8,824 bases of DNA from an uncultured Lachnoanaerobaculum sp. (GCA_938041725.1 CALISX010000327.1:1-8824), one strand, 5' to 3'; shown: positions 1 to 7,564, counted from the first letter of the stretch. The notes: generated by a model not told the origin, from the sequence alone. Program-made: numbers and translations.

Positions 1-763
1 CCTGGGCAGAGGGAAGGGAGGAGAGGGAGCGGATGGCAGCTTCGTCCACAGCCAGTGTATCAGACCAGATCCATTCTCCATATTTTCCCTGCTGATAGGC
101 CCTGACCTTAAAGCGGTATTGGCCGGTTTTGCGGATCTTGTCCCCAAAATCATATTCCTGATTGTTGGTGGCATCAGAATACAGAGCCTCGCCCTCCTTA
201 TACAGCACAAGGTAGTATTTGGAAGCGCCCTTTCCCTGCCAGGAGGCCAGGCCGGTGGCAGGATCCAGCAGAGGGGCATTGACCGCCAGAGGACCCTCCT
301 GGGGGGCGACTTCCCCGCCCAACCGGGACATCTGCACTGTAAGGGTGATGGTTTTTTCCGTGCCGGCGGCCTTTACAAAGGTGACGCCCTGCAGGAGATA
401 GTAACGGCTTTTGGAGATTTCCCTGGTCATAAAACGATGGCCGTCCCTGGCCTTCAGGGTGATTTCAAACCGGGGAATGGAAGAGGAGCTCCAGCCTTCC
501 GGGGGGAGATTTTTGGCATTTCCTATGCCGCCCACAACCTCCAGAGCCTCCTCATCTAAAGCCTGTATCTCAATACTGCTTCCATAGCCCTGTACCTGAA
601 TATTTTCTGTATTGGCCTCCAGGGAAATGGAGGAGATCTCTGCAGGGGAGGCCAGAGCATTTTGGGACAGCATCAGACAAAGCCCCCACAAACATAGAAA
701 GCAGACAAAGAGCTTTAGAGCCAGGGGTCTGGACCCTGGCAAATGATATCCTTTTGGTTGCAT
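1..763 (-). CDS. Secreted fibronectin-III-like surface protein (C-terminus beyond window)
   Basis: The minus-strand frame starting at ATG 763-761 stays open for 254 codons to the left edge, so the gene is partial at its 3' end. The N-terminus carries a positively charged stretch, a hydrophobic core (about residues 14-33) and an ALA-S signal peptidase I-like site after residue 38. Residues about 42-145 form a beta-rich region. Residues about 166-238 resemble a fibronectin type III fold, with ASW near the start, KYYLVLYKEG in the middle and GQYRFKVRAY followed by a WSDT end. This layout recalls Lachnospiraceae surface proteins that end in choline-binding-type cell-wall repeats; that is recall, and the C-terminus is not visible. 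The start overlaps the histidine kinase stop (TAATG) and a purine-rich AGGAAAGGA site precedes it, so translation is probably coupled. It is probably exported and may act in envelope sensing or adhesion, but the function is unknown. Confidence 0.8.
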   Translation of the reverse strand, partial: MQPKGYHLPGSRPLALKLFVCFLCLWGLCLMLSQNALASPAEISSISLEANTENIQVQGYGSSIEIQALDEEALEVVGGIGNAKNLPPEGWSSSSIPRFEITLKARDGHRFMTREISKSRYYLLQGVTFVKAAGTEKTITLTVQMSRLGGEVAPQEGPLAVNAPLLDPATGLASWQGKGASKYYLVLYKEGEALYSDATNNQEYDFGDKIRKTGQYRFKVRAYQQGKYGEWIWSDTLAVDEAAIRSLSSLPSAQ

Positions 764-2163
764 TAGTTTTCCTTTCCTGAGGGCAAAGAGAAGATAAATT
801 CCGTTCCCACCCCTTCGGTGCTGATCACATCAATGGTTTCCCCATGGGCCTGGATAATTTCCTTTACAATGGCCAGCCCCAGTCCCGTGCCCTTTTTGTC
901 CCGGCCCCGGGAGGAATCTGACTTATAGAAACGGTCGAAAATCTTCTTTTGCTCTTTTTTTGCAATGCCTATGCCATTGTCCTTTACCGATACAAAAACC
1001 TGCTCTCTTCGCACACTGGTGGAAACATAAATAACAGAGCCGGTGCCGGAGAACTTAATGGCATTGTCGATTAAATTATACAACACCTGGAGAATTTTAG
1101 AGGCATCTGCAAAGACAATCTCCACTGCATCAGAAAATATTAACTCCACTGTAATGTTTTTGCTGCTGCACTGGCCCTCGAAACTTTCCGCTGTATCCCG
1201 AATGGCGCTGTTGATATCAAAATTGGTTTTTTCCAAAGCGGCAGCCTTTTCAAAGGAATGGAGAGAGAGAATGCTTTCTGTCAGTTTATTCAGCCGGCTG
1301 GTTTCCTCAATCACCCGGTGCAGGTATTTTTCCTGCTGATCCGGGGGGATGGTGCCGTCTAAAATAGCCTCCAGATAGCCCTTGATGGAGGTAAGGGGAG
1401 AACGGAAATCATGGGATATATTGGTGATAAACCGCTTTTGGTACTGGTCGCTTTCGTTTAGCTCCCCGGACATAAAATTCAAGGTGGCAGCCAGATATCC
1501 CATTTCATCATTGGAGTCAATGTTCACAGAATAGCTGAGATTCCCCTCGGCATACTCTCTGGCTGCAGTAGTGATTTTTTTTAAGGGGGCATAGACCACC
1601 CTTTGGAAAACAATTAAAATCACCAGGGAAAGCAAAAAAACAATACAGGAGGTAATATAGACAATGTTCAAAATATGGTACTGGCTGCCGGTGACATTGG
1701 TCATGGGCAGATGGATCACCACATAGCCATAGGTTTTGTAATTGCCTATAATGGGGGCGGAAACGCTTAACACATCATAGGAAAAGGAATGAAAATAATT
1801 CCCCACCATGTAGGAGCGCACTCCGGTGGCGGTGGGGTCAAAGTCAGGAATGGTACGCCCGGATTCCCCCTGGGAGTTCACCACCACCTTCCCCTCCCGG
1901 TTCACAATCCAGATGGAGGCGTCCAAAAAGGTGGCCACCGCCCGCAGCTGGGGGTAGGCATCCTGTAAAGGGATGTTCTGGCCCTCATAGGCGCTGGAAT
2001 AGGCGGCGGCGATCAGATTGGCCTCGTCATAAAGGGTTTTGCTCCTTTCATCAATGAGATAGGAATAGGTCAGACGGCTGGACAGGGTGGCAATGGCAAC
2101 AAATCCGGCGATGCCAAAGACCAGATAGGCCAGGATAAACTTGGCATAGAGGGAAAGCTTCAT
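763..2163 (-). CDS. Membrane sensor histidine kinase (HAMP-HisKA-HATPase)
   Basis: This is a 466-residue sensor kinase of the EnvZ/PhoR type. A membrane segment lies at about residues 7-30 and a second at about 165-188. Between them is an extracytoplasmic domain of about 135 residues with a PAS/Cache-like pattern (SIWIVNREGKVVVNS). HAMP follows at about 189-240. The HisKA box NISHDFRSPL carries the phospho-acceptor His251. The ATPase domain shows the N box NLIDNAIKFS (363-372), the G1 box DNGIGI (395-400), the F box IFDRFYKSD and the G2 box GTGLGL (425-430), so it appears catalytically complete. The start ATG overlaps the response regulator stop (ATGA), with GAGG seven bases upstream. It should phosphorylate the regulator encoded just upstream. 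The ligand is unknown; the downstream secreted protein is a plausible partner or target, by position only. Confidence 0.95.
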   Translation of the reverse strand: MKLSLYAKFILAYLVFGIAGFVAIATLSSRLTYSYLIDERSKTLYDEANLIAAAYSSAYEGQNIPLQDAYPQLRAVATFLDASIWIVNREGKVVVNSQGESGRTIPDFDPTATGVRSYMVGNYFHSFSYDVLSVSAPIIGNYKTYGYVVIHLPMTNVTGSQYHILNIVYITSCIVFLLSLVILIVFQRVVYAPLKKITTAAREYAEGNLSYSVNIDSNDEMGYLAATLNFMSGELNESDQYQKRFITNISHDFRSPLTSIKGYLEAILDGTIPPDQQEKYLHRVIEETSRLNKLTESILSLHSFEKAAALEKTNFDINSAIRDTAESFEGQCSSKNITVELIFSDAVEIVFADASKILQVLYNLIDNAIKFSGTGSVIYVSTSVRREQVFVSVKDNGIGIAKKEQKKIFDRFYKSDSSRGRDKKGTGLGLAIVKEIIQAHGETIDVISTEGVGTEFIFSLPSGKEN

Positions 2164-2870
2164 TTCTTAACCTCGAATTTATACCCGATGCCCCACACGG
2201 TGCTCAGAGACCAGGCGGGATGGTCCTTGATCTTTTCCCGCAGTCTTTTAATATGCACATCCACTGTGCGGGTATCCCCGATGTATTCATAGCCCCAAAT
2301 ATGATCCAAAAGCTGTTCCCGGGTAAATACCTGGTTGGGATGGGAGGCCAGAAAGTATAAAAGCTCCAGCTCCTTCGGGGGCATATCCAGATTTTTTCCC
2401 ATATAGGTGACGGAATAATTGGTTAAACTAATGGTAATATCCGAATATTCCGCATATTCCCCCGGTGGTTTTGCAGGGGAGGAGGAAGGAAGGGGCTGGG
2501 AGGAAAACCGGCGCAGCACCGCCTTCACCCTGGCTACCAGCTCTTTGGAATCAAAGGGCTTGATCATATAGTCATCTGCCCCCAGCTCCAGTCCCAGCAC
2601 CTTGTCAAACACCTCTCCTTTGGCGGAAAGCATGATAATGGGAATCTGGGATTTGCCCCGGATTTCCCTGCAGACCTGATAGCCGTCCATCCCCGGCAGC
2701 ATCAGATCCAGCAGGATCAGATTGGGATGAAACGCTTCAAAGTCTGCCAGAGCCGCCTCCCCGTCTGATGCAATTTTGGTTTCGTAACATTCCTTCATCA
2801 GATACAGGGAAATTAATTCTGCTATATTTTCATCATCATCAACAATCAAAATTCTTTGTTTTTCTGCCAT
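2160..2870 (-). CDS. OmpR/PhoB-family response regulator
   Basis: This 236-residue DNA-binding response regulator is normal in length for the family. The receiver domain (about 5-118) has the acidic pocket DDD at 11-13, the phospho-acceptor Asp55 in LILLDLMLPG, Ser82 in the usual Thr/Ser position and the conserved Lys104 in KPFD. A Pro/Ser-rich linker at about 122-137 leads to a winged-helix domain (about 145-233) with PKELELLYFL, the recognition-helix region TRTVDVHIKRLREK and the wing STVWGIGYKF. AAAGGA lies about six bases before the start. It overlaps the kinase gene by four bases, the classic arrangement of a cognate pair. It sits 29 bases downstream of mutS2 with no terminator-like hairpin between them, so it is probably co-transcribed. 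Target genes cannot be inferred from the sequence. Confidence 0.95.
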   Translation of the reverse strand: MAEKQRILIVDDDENIAELISLYLMKECYETKIASDGEAALADFEAFHPNLILLDLMLPGMDGYQVCREIRGKSQIPIIMLSAKGEVFDKVLGLELGADDYMIKPFDSKELVARVKAVLRRFSSQPLPSSSPAKPPGEYAEYSDITISLTNYSVTYMGKNLDMPPKELELLYFLASHPNQVFTREQLLDHIWGYEYIGDTRTVDVHIKRLREKIKDHPAWSLSTVWGIGYKFEVKK

Positions 2871-2899
2871 GGTTTTCCTTTCCCAGGGGACTGCCCTTG

Positions 2900-5260
2900 T
2901 TACCGGAAGTGTACCACCGTAATGGCGGTACCTCCCTCGTTAAAATCTGCCAGATGGAATTCCTTTACAAAGCGCTGCCGCTTCAAATAGGTATGGATAC
3001 CCTTTTGCAGGGCACCGGTGCCCCGTCCGTGGATGATGCGCACCTCAGGCAAATGGGAGAGCAGGGCATCATCCAGATATTTGTCCAGCATGGAACAGGC
3101 CTCATCCACATTTTTCCCAATCACATTGATTTCCGGGGAAATCGACTGGGCCTTCACCATGGAGGAGGAACGGCTCCTTGGAATCTCCCTTTTCTCAGGA
3201 GCTGCCTCTTCCTGCGGCAGGGCCAGATCCTTGATATTTACCTGGGAACGGAGAATCCCCATTTGTACAAAGAGATTCCCATGACGGTCCGGCAGGCTGG
3301 AAACCACTCCGTTGAGGTTCATACTCAGCACATGCACCCTGTCTCCCGTCTTGAGATTTTCCAAGGTCTTTTTGGGAGGCTGTTTTTTGGGCTTTGGGGC
3401 CTTGGGGGCGGCACCCTGCAATGCCTCCCGGACTTTGGTTCGTTCCTTTTCCAGAGCCGAACCAAGCCCGGCTCCAGAGGCAATTTTATTAATGTTTTGA
3501 ATTGCTTCATCTGCGGTGGCCTTGGCCTGCTCCAACACCTCCTGGGCCTGGGCCCTGGCCTTTTCCAGGATCTTTTCCTTCTGGGCAGTTAGCCGCTCTT
3601 CTTGATGGGCATATTGCTGCTTCAGCGCCGCCGCTTCTGCTTTTAAGGTCTCAATCTGTATCCGCTCCCGCTCCAATTTTTGCCGCTCCCGTTCCAGTCT
3701 GGCCAGGAGATCTTCAAAGTCTTTGGCATCCTCTGCCAGATGGGTTTTGGCCTCTTCAATAATATCCTCCCCCAGTCCCAGTTTTCTGGAAATGGCAAAG
3801 GCATTGGATTTGCCCGGGGTGCCGATTAGGATACGGTAGGTAGGGGAAAGGGTGCGCACCTGGAATTCACAGGAGGCATTCTCTACCCCCGGGGTATTCA
3901 GGGCAAACACCTTTAATTCGCTGTAGTGGGTGGTGGCCACACACCGGGTTTTCATCCGGTGCAAAAAGGACAAAATGGCGATGGCCAAAGCGGCTCCCTC
4001 CGTGGGATCGGTTCCGGCGCAAAGCTCGTCAAACAGACAAAGGGAATTGGCATCCGCTTCCTGTAAAATACGAACGATTTTTGTCATGTGGCCGGAAAAG
4101 GTGGACAGGGACTGCTCAATGCTTTGTTCGTCTCCGATGTCAGCAAACACATTGTCAAATACCGACAGCTGACTGCCGGCAAAGGCGGGAATATGGAGTC
4201 CTGCCTGGCCCATTAAGGTGAAGAGTCCGATGGTTTTCAGGGAAACGGTTTTTCCCCCGGTATTGGGGCCGGTAATCACCAAAAGATCAAAGGTATCCCC
4301 CAGGCAAAGAGAAATAGGCACCACCTTTTTCTTATCCAGCAAAGGATGCCGCCCCTCTTTAATATGAATATAATGTCTGGTGTTAAATACCGGCTCAGCA
4401 GCCTCCATTTGCCGGGAAAGCTGGGCCTTAGCGTAAATAAAGTCCAGCAAAGTTAAAATCCGCTCATTTTCCGCCAAAATCCCGGTATAGGCAGCGGCCT
4501 CCAGGCTTAGCCGCTCCAGGATTTTTTCGATTTCCCGTTTTTCCTCCAGGGCCAGGGTCTTTAATTCATTGTTCATTTTGATCACCGCCATGGGCTCAAT
4601 AAAATAGGTAGAGCCGCTGGAGGACTGGTCATGCACCACTCCGGGAACCTTGTTTTTATATTCGCTTCGCACCGGCAAGGTATAGGCATTGTCCCGCAGG
4701 GCAATCACCGCCTCCATAAGATACTCCCTGTGGGCATTTAAAATAGAATTCAGCTCCGAATGCATCCGGGACTGGATATGCTTCATCCGGCGGCGGATGG
4801 AGGCAAGCTCCGGGGAGGCATCATCGGCCATATCCTCCTCCGACAGAATGCACCGGCTTAGCTCCTTCTTCAAAGACGGAATATCATCCAGGGTCTGGAA
4901 ATATTCTTCCAGGCTGTCAAATTCCTCCTCCTCACTATGTCTGCCATAGGCAATGGCCCGGGAGGCGGTTTGCAGCACGGAAAGAATGTGAAGCAGCTCC
5001 GCCTGACTCAGGGAGGAACCAATGTCCAGCCGCTTTAGAGAGGCGGAAAGCTCTCGGATGCCTCCAAGACTCGGAGTCCCCTTGGTGCGGATGCGGTCCA
5101 GAGCATGGGTGGTTTGCTTTTGTGCCAGCTGCACATCCTCTATATTGGAAAAGGGCAGCAGCTCCCGGCATTGTTTCTTTCCCGGGGCGCTGGCCGCCTG
5201 ATCCGTAAGCATGGAAATGATCTTGTCATATTCCAGGGTTTGCAATGTTTTGGTATTCAT
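2900..5260 (-). CDS. mutS2: MutS2 family ATPase/endonuclease with Smr domain
   Basis: This 786-residue protein has the full MutS2 layout: an N-terminal core and clamp region (1-310), an ABC-type ATPase (about 320-500), a long charged coiled coil (about 505-590), a small KOW-like segment (about 636-680) and a C-terminal Smr domain (about 709-786). The Walker A motif is GPNTGGKT (331-338), the signature region is SLSTFSGHM, Walker B is LCLFDELCAGTDP with D411/E412, and the switch His lies in ATTHY. The Smr domain has HGRGTGAL (744-751). The usual LDLRG motif at its start reads INVIG (711-715), which may matter for nuclease activity. MutS2 lacks the mismatch-binding domain of MutS; it has been linked to suppression of recombination and, in Bacillus, to rescue of collided ribosomes. 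The start is supported by AGAGGA eight bases upstream and by the typical opening MNTKTLQTLEYDKI. Confidence 0.97.
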   Translation of the reverse strand: MNTKTLQTLEYDKIISMLTDQAASAPGKKQCRELLPFSNIEDVQLAQKQTTHALDRIRTKGTPSLGGIRELSASLKRLDIGSSLSQAELLHILSVLQTASRAIAYGRHSEEEEFDSLEEYFQTLDDIPSLKKELSRCILSEEDMADDASPELASIRRRMKHIQSRMHSELNSILNAHREYLMEAVIALRDNAYTLPVRSEYKNKVPGVVHDQSSSGSTYFIEPMAVIKMNNELKTLALEEKREIEKILERLSLEAAAYTGILAENERILTLLDFIYAKAQLSRQMEAAEPVFNTRHYIHIKEGRHPLLDKKKVVPISLCLGDTFDLLVITGPNTGGKTVSLKTIGLFTLMGQAGLHIPAFAGSQLSVFDNVFADIGDEQSIEQSLSTFSGHMTKIVRILQEADANSLCLFDELCAGTDPTEGAALAIAILSFLHRMKTRCVATTHYSELKVFALNTPGVENASCEFQVRTLSPTYRILIGTPGKSNAFAISRKLGLGEDIIEEAKTHLAEDAKDFEDLLARLERERQKLERERIQIETLKAEAAALKQQYAHQEERLTAQKEKILEKARAQAQEVLEQAKATADEAIQNINKIASGAGLGSALEKERTKVREALQGAAPKAPKPKKQPPKKTLENLKTGDRVHVLSMNLNGVVSSLPDRHGNLFVQMGILRSQVNIKDLALPQEEAAPEKREIPRSRSSSMVKAQSISPEINVIGKNVDEACSMLDKYLDDALLSHLPEVRIIHGRGTGALQKGIHTYLKRQRFVKEFHLADFNEGGTAITVVHFR

Positions 5261-5299
5261 ATTTGTATTTCCTCTGGTAAATAGTAGATGCTTCCGTCT

Positions 5300-5328
5300 A
5301 TTATAGCATATGGTGCAAAGCTTATAAA
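5300..5328 (-). promoter_or_regulatory. Extended -10 promoter of the mutS2 operon
   Basis: On the minus strand a perfect TATAAT (5305-5300) is preceded by TG plus one base, making the extended -10 TGCTATAAT. TTTATA lies 17 bases further upstream (5328-5323) and matches four of six bases of the SigA -35 box. The expected transcript begins near 5293 and gives a leader of about 30 bases before the mutS2 start at 5260. No operator-like repeat is evident around it. Confidence 0.7.
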
Positions 5329-5372
5329 ATCCGGTTTGGAGGGGATTTCTTTCAGATATGGCAAAACCCCCT

Positions 5373-5399
5373 TTTACACTTGAAAATATGTGGTATAAT
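5373..5399 (+). promoter_or_regulatory. Extended -10 promoter of the heptose operon
   Basis: A perfect TATAAT (5394-5399) is preceded by TGG, giving the extended -10 TGGTATAAT. TTTACA (5373-5378) matches five of six bases of the -35 consensus but sits only 15 bases away, shorter than the optimum of 17, so the extended -10 probably carries much of the activity. Transcription should start near 5405-5407, leaving about 115 bases of leader before the hddA start. Confidence 0.68.
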
Positions 5400-5437
5400 A
5401 GCCCACAGTGTGGATGGATCCCACCTGGGAAGCCCCC

Positions 5438-5461
5438 ATGCCGGGGCCGGCACCACCATAG
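5438..5461 (+). CDS. Possible leader peptide MPGPAPP
   Basis: A seven-codon reading frame, ATG to TAG, lies inside the hddA leader and encodes MPGPAPP. Three of the seven residues after excluding Met, Gly and Ala are not special, but four are proline and it ends in Pro-Pro directly before the stop, a context known to slow ribosomes when EF-P is limiting. A weak Shine-Dalgarno-like GGGAAG (5427-5432) sits five bases upstream. The frame also overlaps the two mutually exclusive hairpins. Such a short frame can arise by chance, so this is only a candidate. Confidence 0.15.
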   Translation: MPGPAPP

Positions 5462-5508
5462 ATATAAGTCCCAGCAGCACTCCGCTGCGAGGCAGCTTGT
5501 GTGATAGT

Positions 5509-5517
5509 AGAGGAGAG
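5509..5517 (+). promoter_or_regulatory. Ribosome binding site of hddA
   Basis: AGAGGAGAG, with AGGAG at 5511-5515, is five bases from ATG 5521. It decides the start: the frame is open further upstream to an ATG at 5380, but that codon lies upstream of the predicted transcription start, within the promoter spacer. Confidence 0.85.
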
Positions 5518-5520
5518 ATT

Positions 5521-6507
5521 ATGATTATTACAAAGACCCCCTTTCGTGTAAGCTTTTGCGGCGGCGGAAGCGATATGGCAAATTTTTATGAGAAGTACGG
5601 AGGCTGTGTGCTCAGTACTTCCATTAATAAATATTGCTATATCTCCATTCACCCCTATTTCAATGAAGGTCAAACCCTGTTGAAATATTCGGAGAACGAG
5701 CTGGTGAACCGTCCCGATGAAATCCGGCATAAAATTTTCCGGCAGGTGCTTACGGATATGGGGATCCATGGTGTAGAAATCACCTCTACAGCAGATATTC
5801 CCGGAGGAACAGGCCTTGGTTCTTCCAGCACCTTTACAGTGGGACTACTCCATACCTTAAACTGCTATGTTGGTAAATTCGTTTCCAAAAACAAGCTGGC
5901 GGCCATGGCCTGCAGGGTGGAAATTGAAAAGCTGGGAGCCCCCATTGGAAAGCAGGACCAGGACGGGGCGGCTTTGGGAGGCCTTAATTTTATCAAATTC
6001 AACCAGGATGGTTCTGTATCCAGTGAGCCGGTGTTAATGAAGGCAGCTACCTATAAGCAGCTGCAGAAAAATCTGCTGATGTTCTATACAGGAACCACCC
6101 GTTCTGCCAATGATATTTTGTCAGAGCAGACTAAAAATATTACAGCAGAGGACAAGGCAAACAATCTTTTAAAGATGTGCGATCTGGCCAGGGAGATGAA
6201 GATGTCTTTGGAAAATAATGATATTTCCTCCTTTGGACAGATTTTGGATGAGGGATGGCAGTTGAAAAAAGAGCTGGCCTCGGGCATTGCCAATCCTGTC
6301 ATTGATGAATACTATGCAGCGGCTATGAAAAACGGAGCCCTGGGGGGAAAGCTTTTGGGAGCAGGAGGAGCCGGCTTTTTACTCTTTTACTGTGAGGAGG
6401 AAAAGCAGCCGCAGCTGAAGAAAGCCCTGGGCCTAAGAGAGCTGGAGTTCCAGTTTGAACGGGACGGAACCAGTGTGATTTATTTAGGAGACAAGTATTG
6501 GAATTAG
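5521..6507 (+). CDS. hddA: D-glycero-D-manno-heptose 7-phosphate kinase (GHMP family)
   Basis: This 328-residue protein has the length and motifs of HddA, which phosphorylates D-glycero-D-manno-heptose 7-phosphate at C1 with ATP to give the 1,7-bisphosphate, a cytoplasmic step towards GDP-heptose. The N-terminal motif is KTPFRVSFCGGGSD (5-18). The ATP-binding GHMP motif is PGGTGLGSSSTFTVG (94-108), GKQDQ lies at 143-147 and the third glycine-rich motif is LLGAGGAGF (278-286). The start at 5521 follows a strong ribosome binding site and removes an unconserved upstream extension. The gene leads an operon that also holds gmhA, which makes its substrate, and this supports the heptose assignment over other GHMP sugar kinases. 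A fucose- or mannose-type sugar kinase remains possible without the context. Confidence 0.88.
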   Translation: MIITKTPFRVSFCGGGSDMANFYEKYGGCVLSTSINKYCYISIHPYFNEGQTLLKYSENELVNRPDEIRHKIFRQVLTDMGIHGVEITSTADIPGGTGLGSSSTFTVGLLHTLNCYVGKFVSKNKLAAMACRVEIEKLGAPIGKQDQDGAALGGLNFIKFNQDGSVSSEPVLMKAATYKQLQKNLLMFYTGTTRSANDILSEQTKNITAEDKANNLLKMCDLAREMKMSLENNDISSFGQILDEGWQLKKELASGIANPVIDEYYAAAMKNGALGGKLLGAGGAGFLLFYCEEEKQPQLKKALGLRELEFQFERDGTSVIYLGDKYWN

Positions 6508-6559
6508 TCCCGACAGAGGCCAAAGGGGACGAGGGTATCGGATATAGAAAGGGAATGGG

Positions 6560-7501
6560 ATGAAAGTATTAGTGGCAGGAGGCGCCGGTTTTATCGGCAG
6601 CCATCTGGTGGACAGTTTGCTGGCTGAGGGACATACAGTGGTTTGTATTGATAACTTCTTTATCGGTACAAAAAGGAATATAGAGCATTTAAAAGGCAAT
6701 CCAAGGTTTATTTTTTATGAACAGAATCTATGCAATCGGGAGGCTTTGGAGGAGGTCTTTGCAAAAGAGAAGGTGGAGTATGTGTTCCATCTGGCAGCCA
6801 ATTCCGACATCCAGGCCAGTGCTGAAAATCCCGGCATAGAGTATGACAATACGTATTCCACCACATTCTGCCTTTTGGAATGTATGCGGAAATATGGCGT
6901 AAAGAAGCTGTTCTTTGCCTCCACCTCTGCTGTATACGGCGAAAAGGAAGATAAGAATGTATCAGAGGAGGAGCCGGGTTTACGGCCCATTTCCTATTAC
7001 GGAGCGGCCAAACTGGGATCGGAGGCTTTGATTTCTGCTTACAGTTATATGAATGATATGCAGGCTTTGATTTTCCGCTTCCCCAATGTGATCGGTCCCA
7101 GACTGACCCATGGAGTGATCTTTGACTTTATCAAACGATTAAAGGAGGATCCCACCCAGCTGCGGATTCTAGGAGACGGAACCCAGGCCAAGCCCTATGT
7201 TTATGTGCTGGACCTGGTGGAAGCCATTATGCAGTTTAAGGATGTAAAGGAAAACGGCATTGCCCTGTACAATCTGGGGGTTGCCACCCAAAGCAATGTG
7301 ACCCGCATTGCAGATATTGTGACAGAAAAGATGGGACTAAAGGGTATCCCCTATCACTATACCGGAGGAAAGGGCGGCTGGAAGGGAGATGTGCCTAAGT
7401 TCCAGTATGATTTAAGCAAAATCCATGCAGCGGGCTGGAAGGCCAAGTACGAGTCCGATGATGCAGTAGCCCTTACGGTGGAAAAAGTGTTGGAGAAGTG
7501 A
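6560..7501 (+). CDS. NAD-dependent nucleotide-sugar epimerase/dehydratase (extended SDR)
   Basis: This 313-residue protein is an extended short-chain dehydrogenase of the GalE/dehydratase type. It opens with the NAD-binding GGAGFIGSH (7-15) and the acidic Asp31 in CIDNF that usually selects NAD over NADP. The catalytic set is STSAVYG (121-127) and YYGAAK with Tyr147 and Lys151. RFPNVIGPR (173-181) and the C-terminal GGKGGWKGDVP (269-279) belong to the sugar-nucleotide-binding half. It starts 52 bases after hddA, with AAAGGGA (6548-6554) five bases before the ATG. Its place between hddA and gmhA suggests an activated heptose or a related glycan sugar as substrate. Sequence alone does not distinguish 4-epimerase, 6-epimerase or dehydratase activity. 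Confidence 0.85.
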   Translation: MKVLVAGGAGFIGSHLVDSLLAEGHTVVCIDNFFIGTKRNIEHLKGNPRFIFYEQNLCNREALEEVFAKEKVEYVFHLAANSDIQASAENPGIEYDNTYSTTFCLLECMRKYGVKKLFFASTSAVYGEKEDKNVSEEEPGLRPISYYGAAKLGSEALISAYSYMNDMQALIFRFPNVIGPRLTHGVIFDFIKRLKEDPTQLRILGDGTQAKPYVYVLDLVEAIMQFKDVKENGIALYNLGVATQSNVTRIADIVTEKMGLKGIPYHYTGGKGGWKGDVPKFQYDLSKIHAAGWKAKYESDDAVALTVEKVLEK

Positions 7502-7564
7502 TTTGTGTCTGGTGTTCAGAGGACAGACAGGGCCATGAGGATGGCAGAAATATAGAGACAGAAG

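Larger units (their letters stand above)
5406..5520 (+). ncRNA. Structured 5' leader of the heptose operon (putative)
   Basis: The stretch between the predicted transcription start and hddA is rich in possible stems. CCAC(5403-5406)/GTGG(5410-5413) lies at its start. GCCCC(5432-5436)/GGGGC(5443-5447) and TGCCG(5439-5443)/CGGCA(5448-5452) share bases and so exclude each other. CTGGGA(5425-5430) can pair at long range with TCCCAG(5469-5474), which would enclose either of them. GCAGC(5474-5478)/GCTGC(5484-5488) forms a last hairpin upstream of the ribosome binding site. I see no U-run terminator and do not recognise a known riboswitch class. The pairings are read by eye; a regulatory role is inference. 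Confidence 0.35.

Noticed and set aside
119..559. 146-codon plus-strand frame opposite the secreted protein gene
   Set aside because: The minus-strand frame has a signal peptide and FN3-like pattern; the plus frame is low-complexity shadow sequence without a recognisable fold.
720..740. Seven-base inverted repeat GCCAGGG/CCCTGGC near the start of the secreted protein gene
   Set aside because: Short stem, seven-base loop, no U-run; easily due to chance within coding sequence.
2768..3592. 274-codon plus-strand frame opposite mutS2 and the regulator
   Set aside because: It runs antisense across two well-identified genes and their junction; no ribosome binding site or family resemblance is seen.
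5380..5520. In-frame upstream extension of hddA from ATG 5380
   Set aside because: The ATG lies upstream of the predicted transcription start, in the promoter spacer, the extra 47 residues are not GHMP-like, and ATG 5521 has a strong ribosome binding site.
5406..5520. A known riboswitch class (ZTP, c-di-GMP, preQ1, fluoride, THF, guanidine) in the hddA leader
   Set aside because: None of the conserved cores I know for these classes is present.
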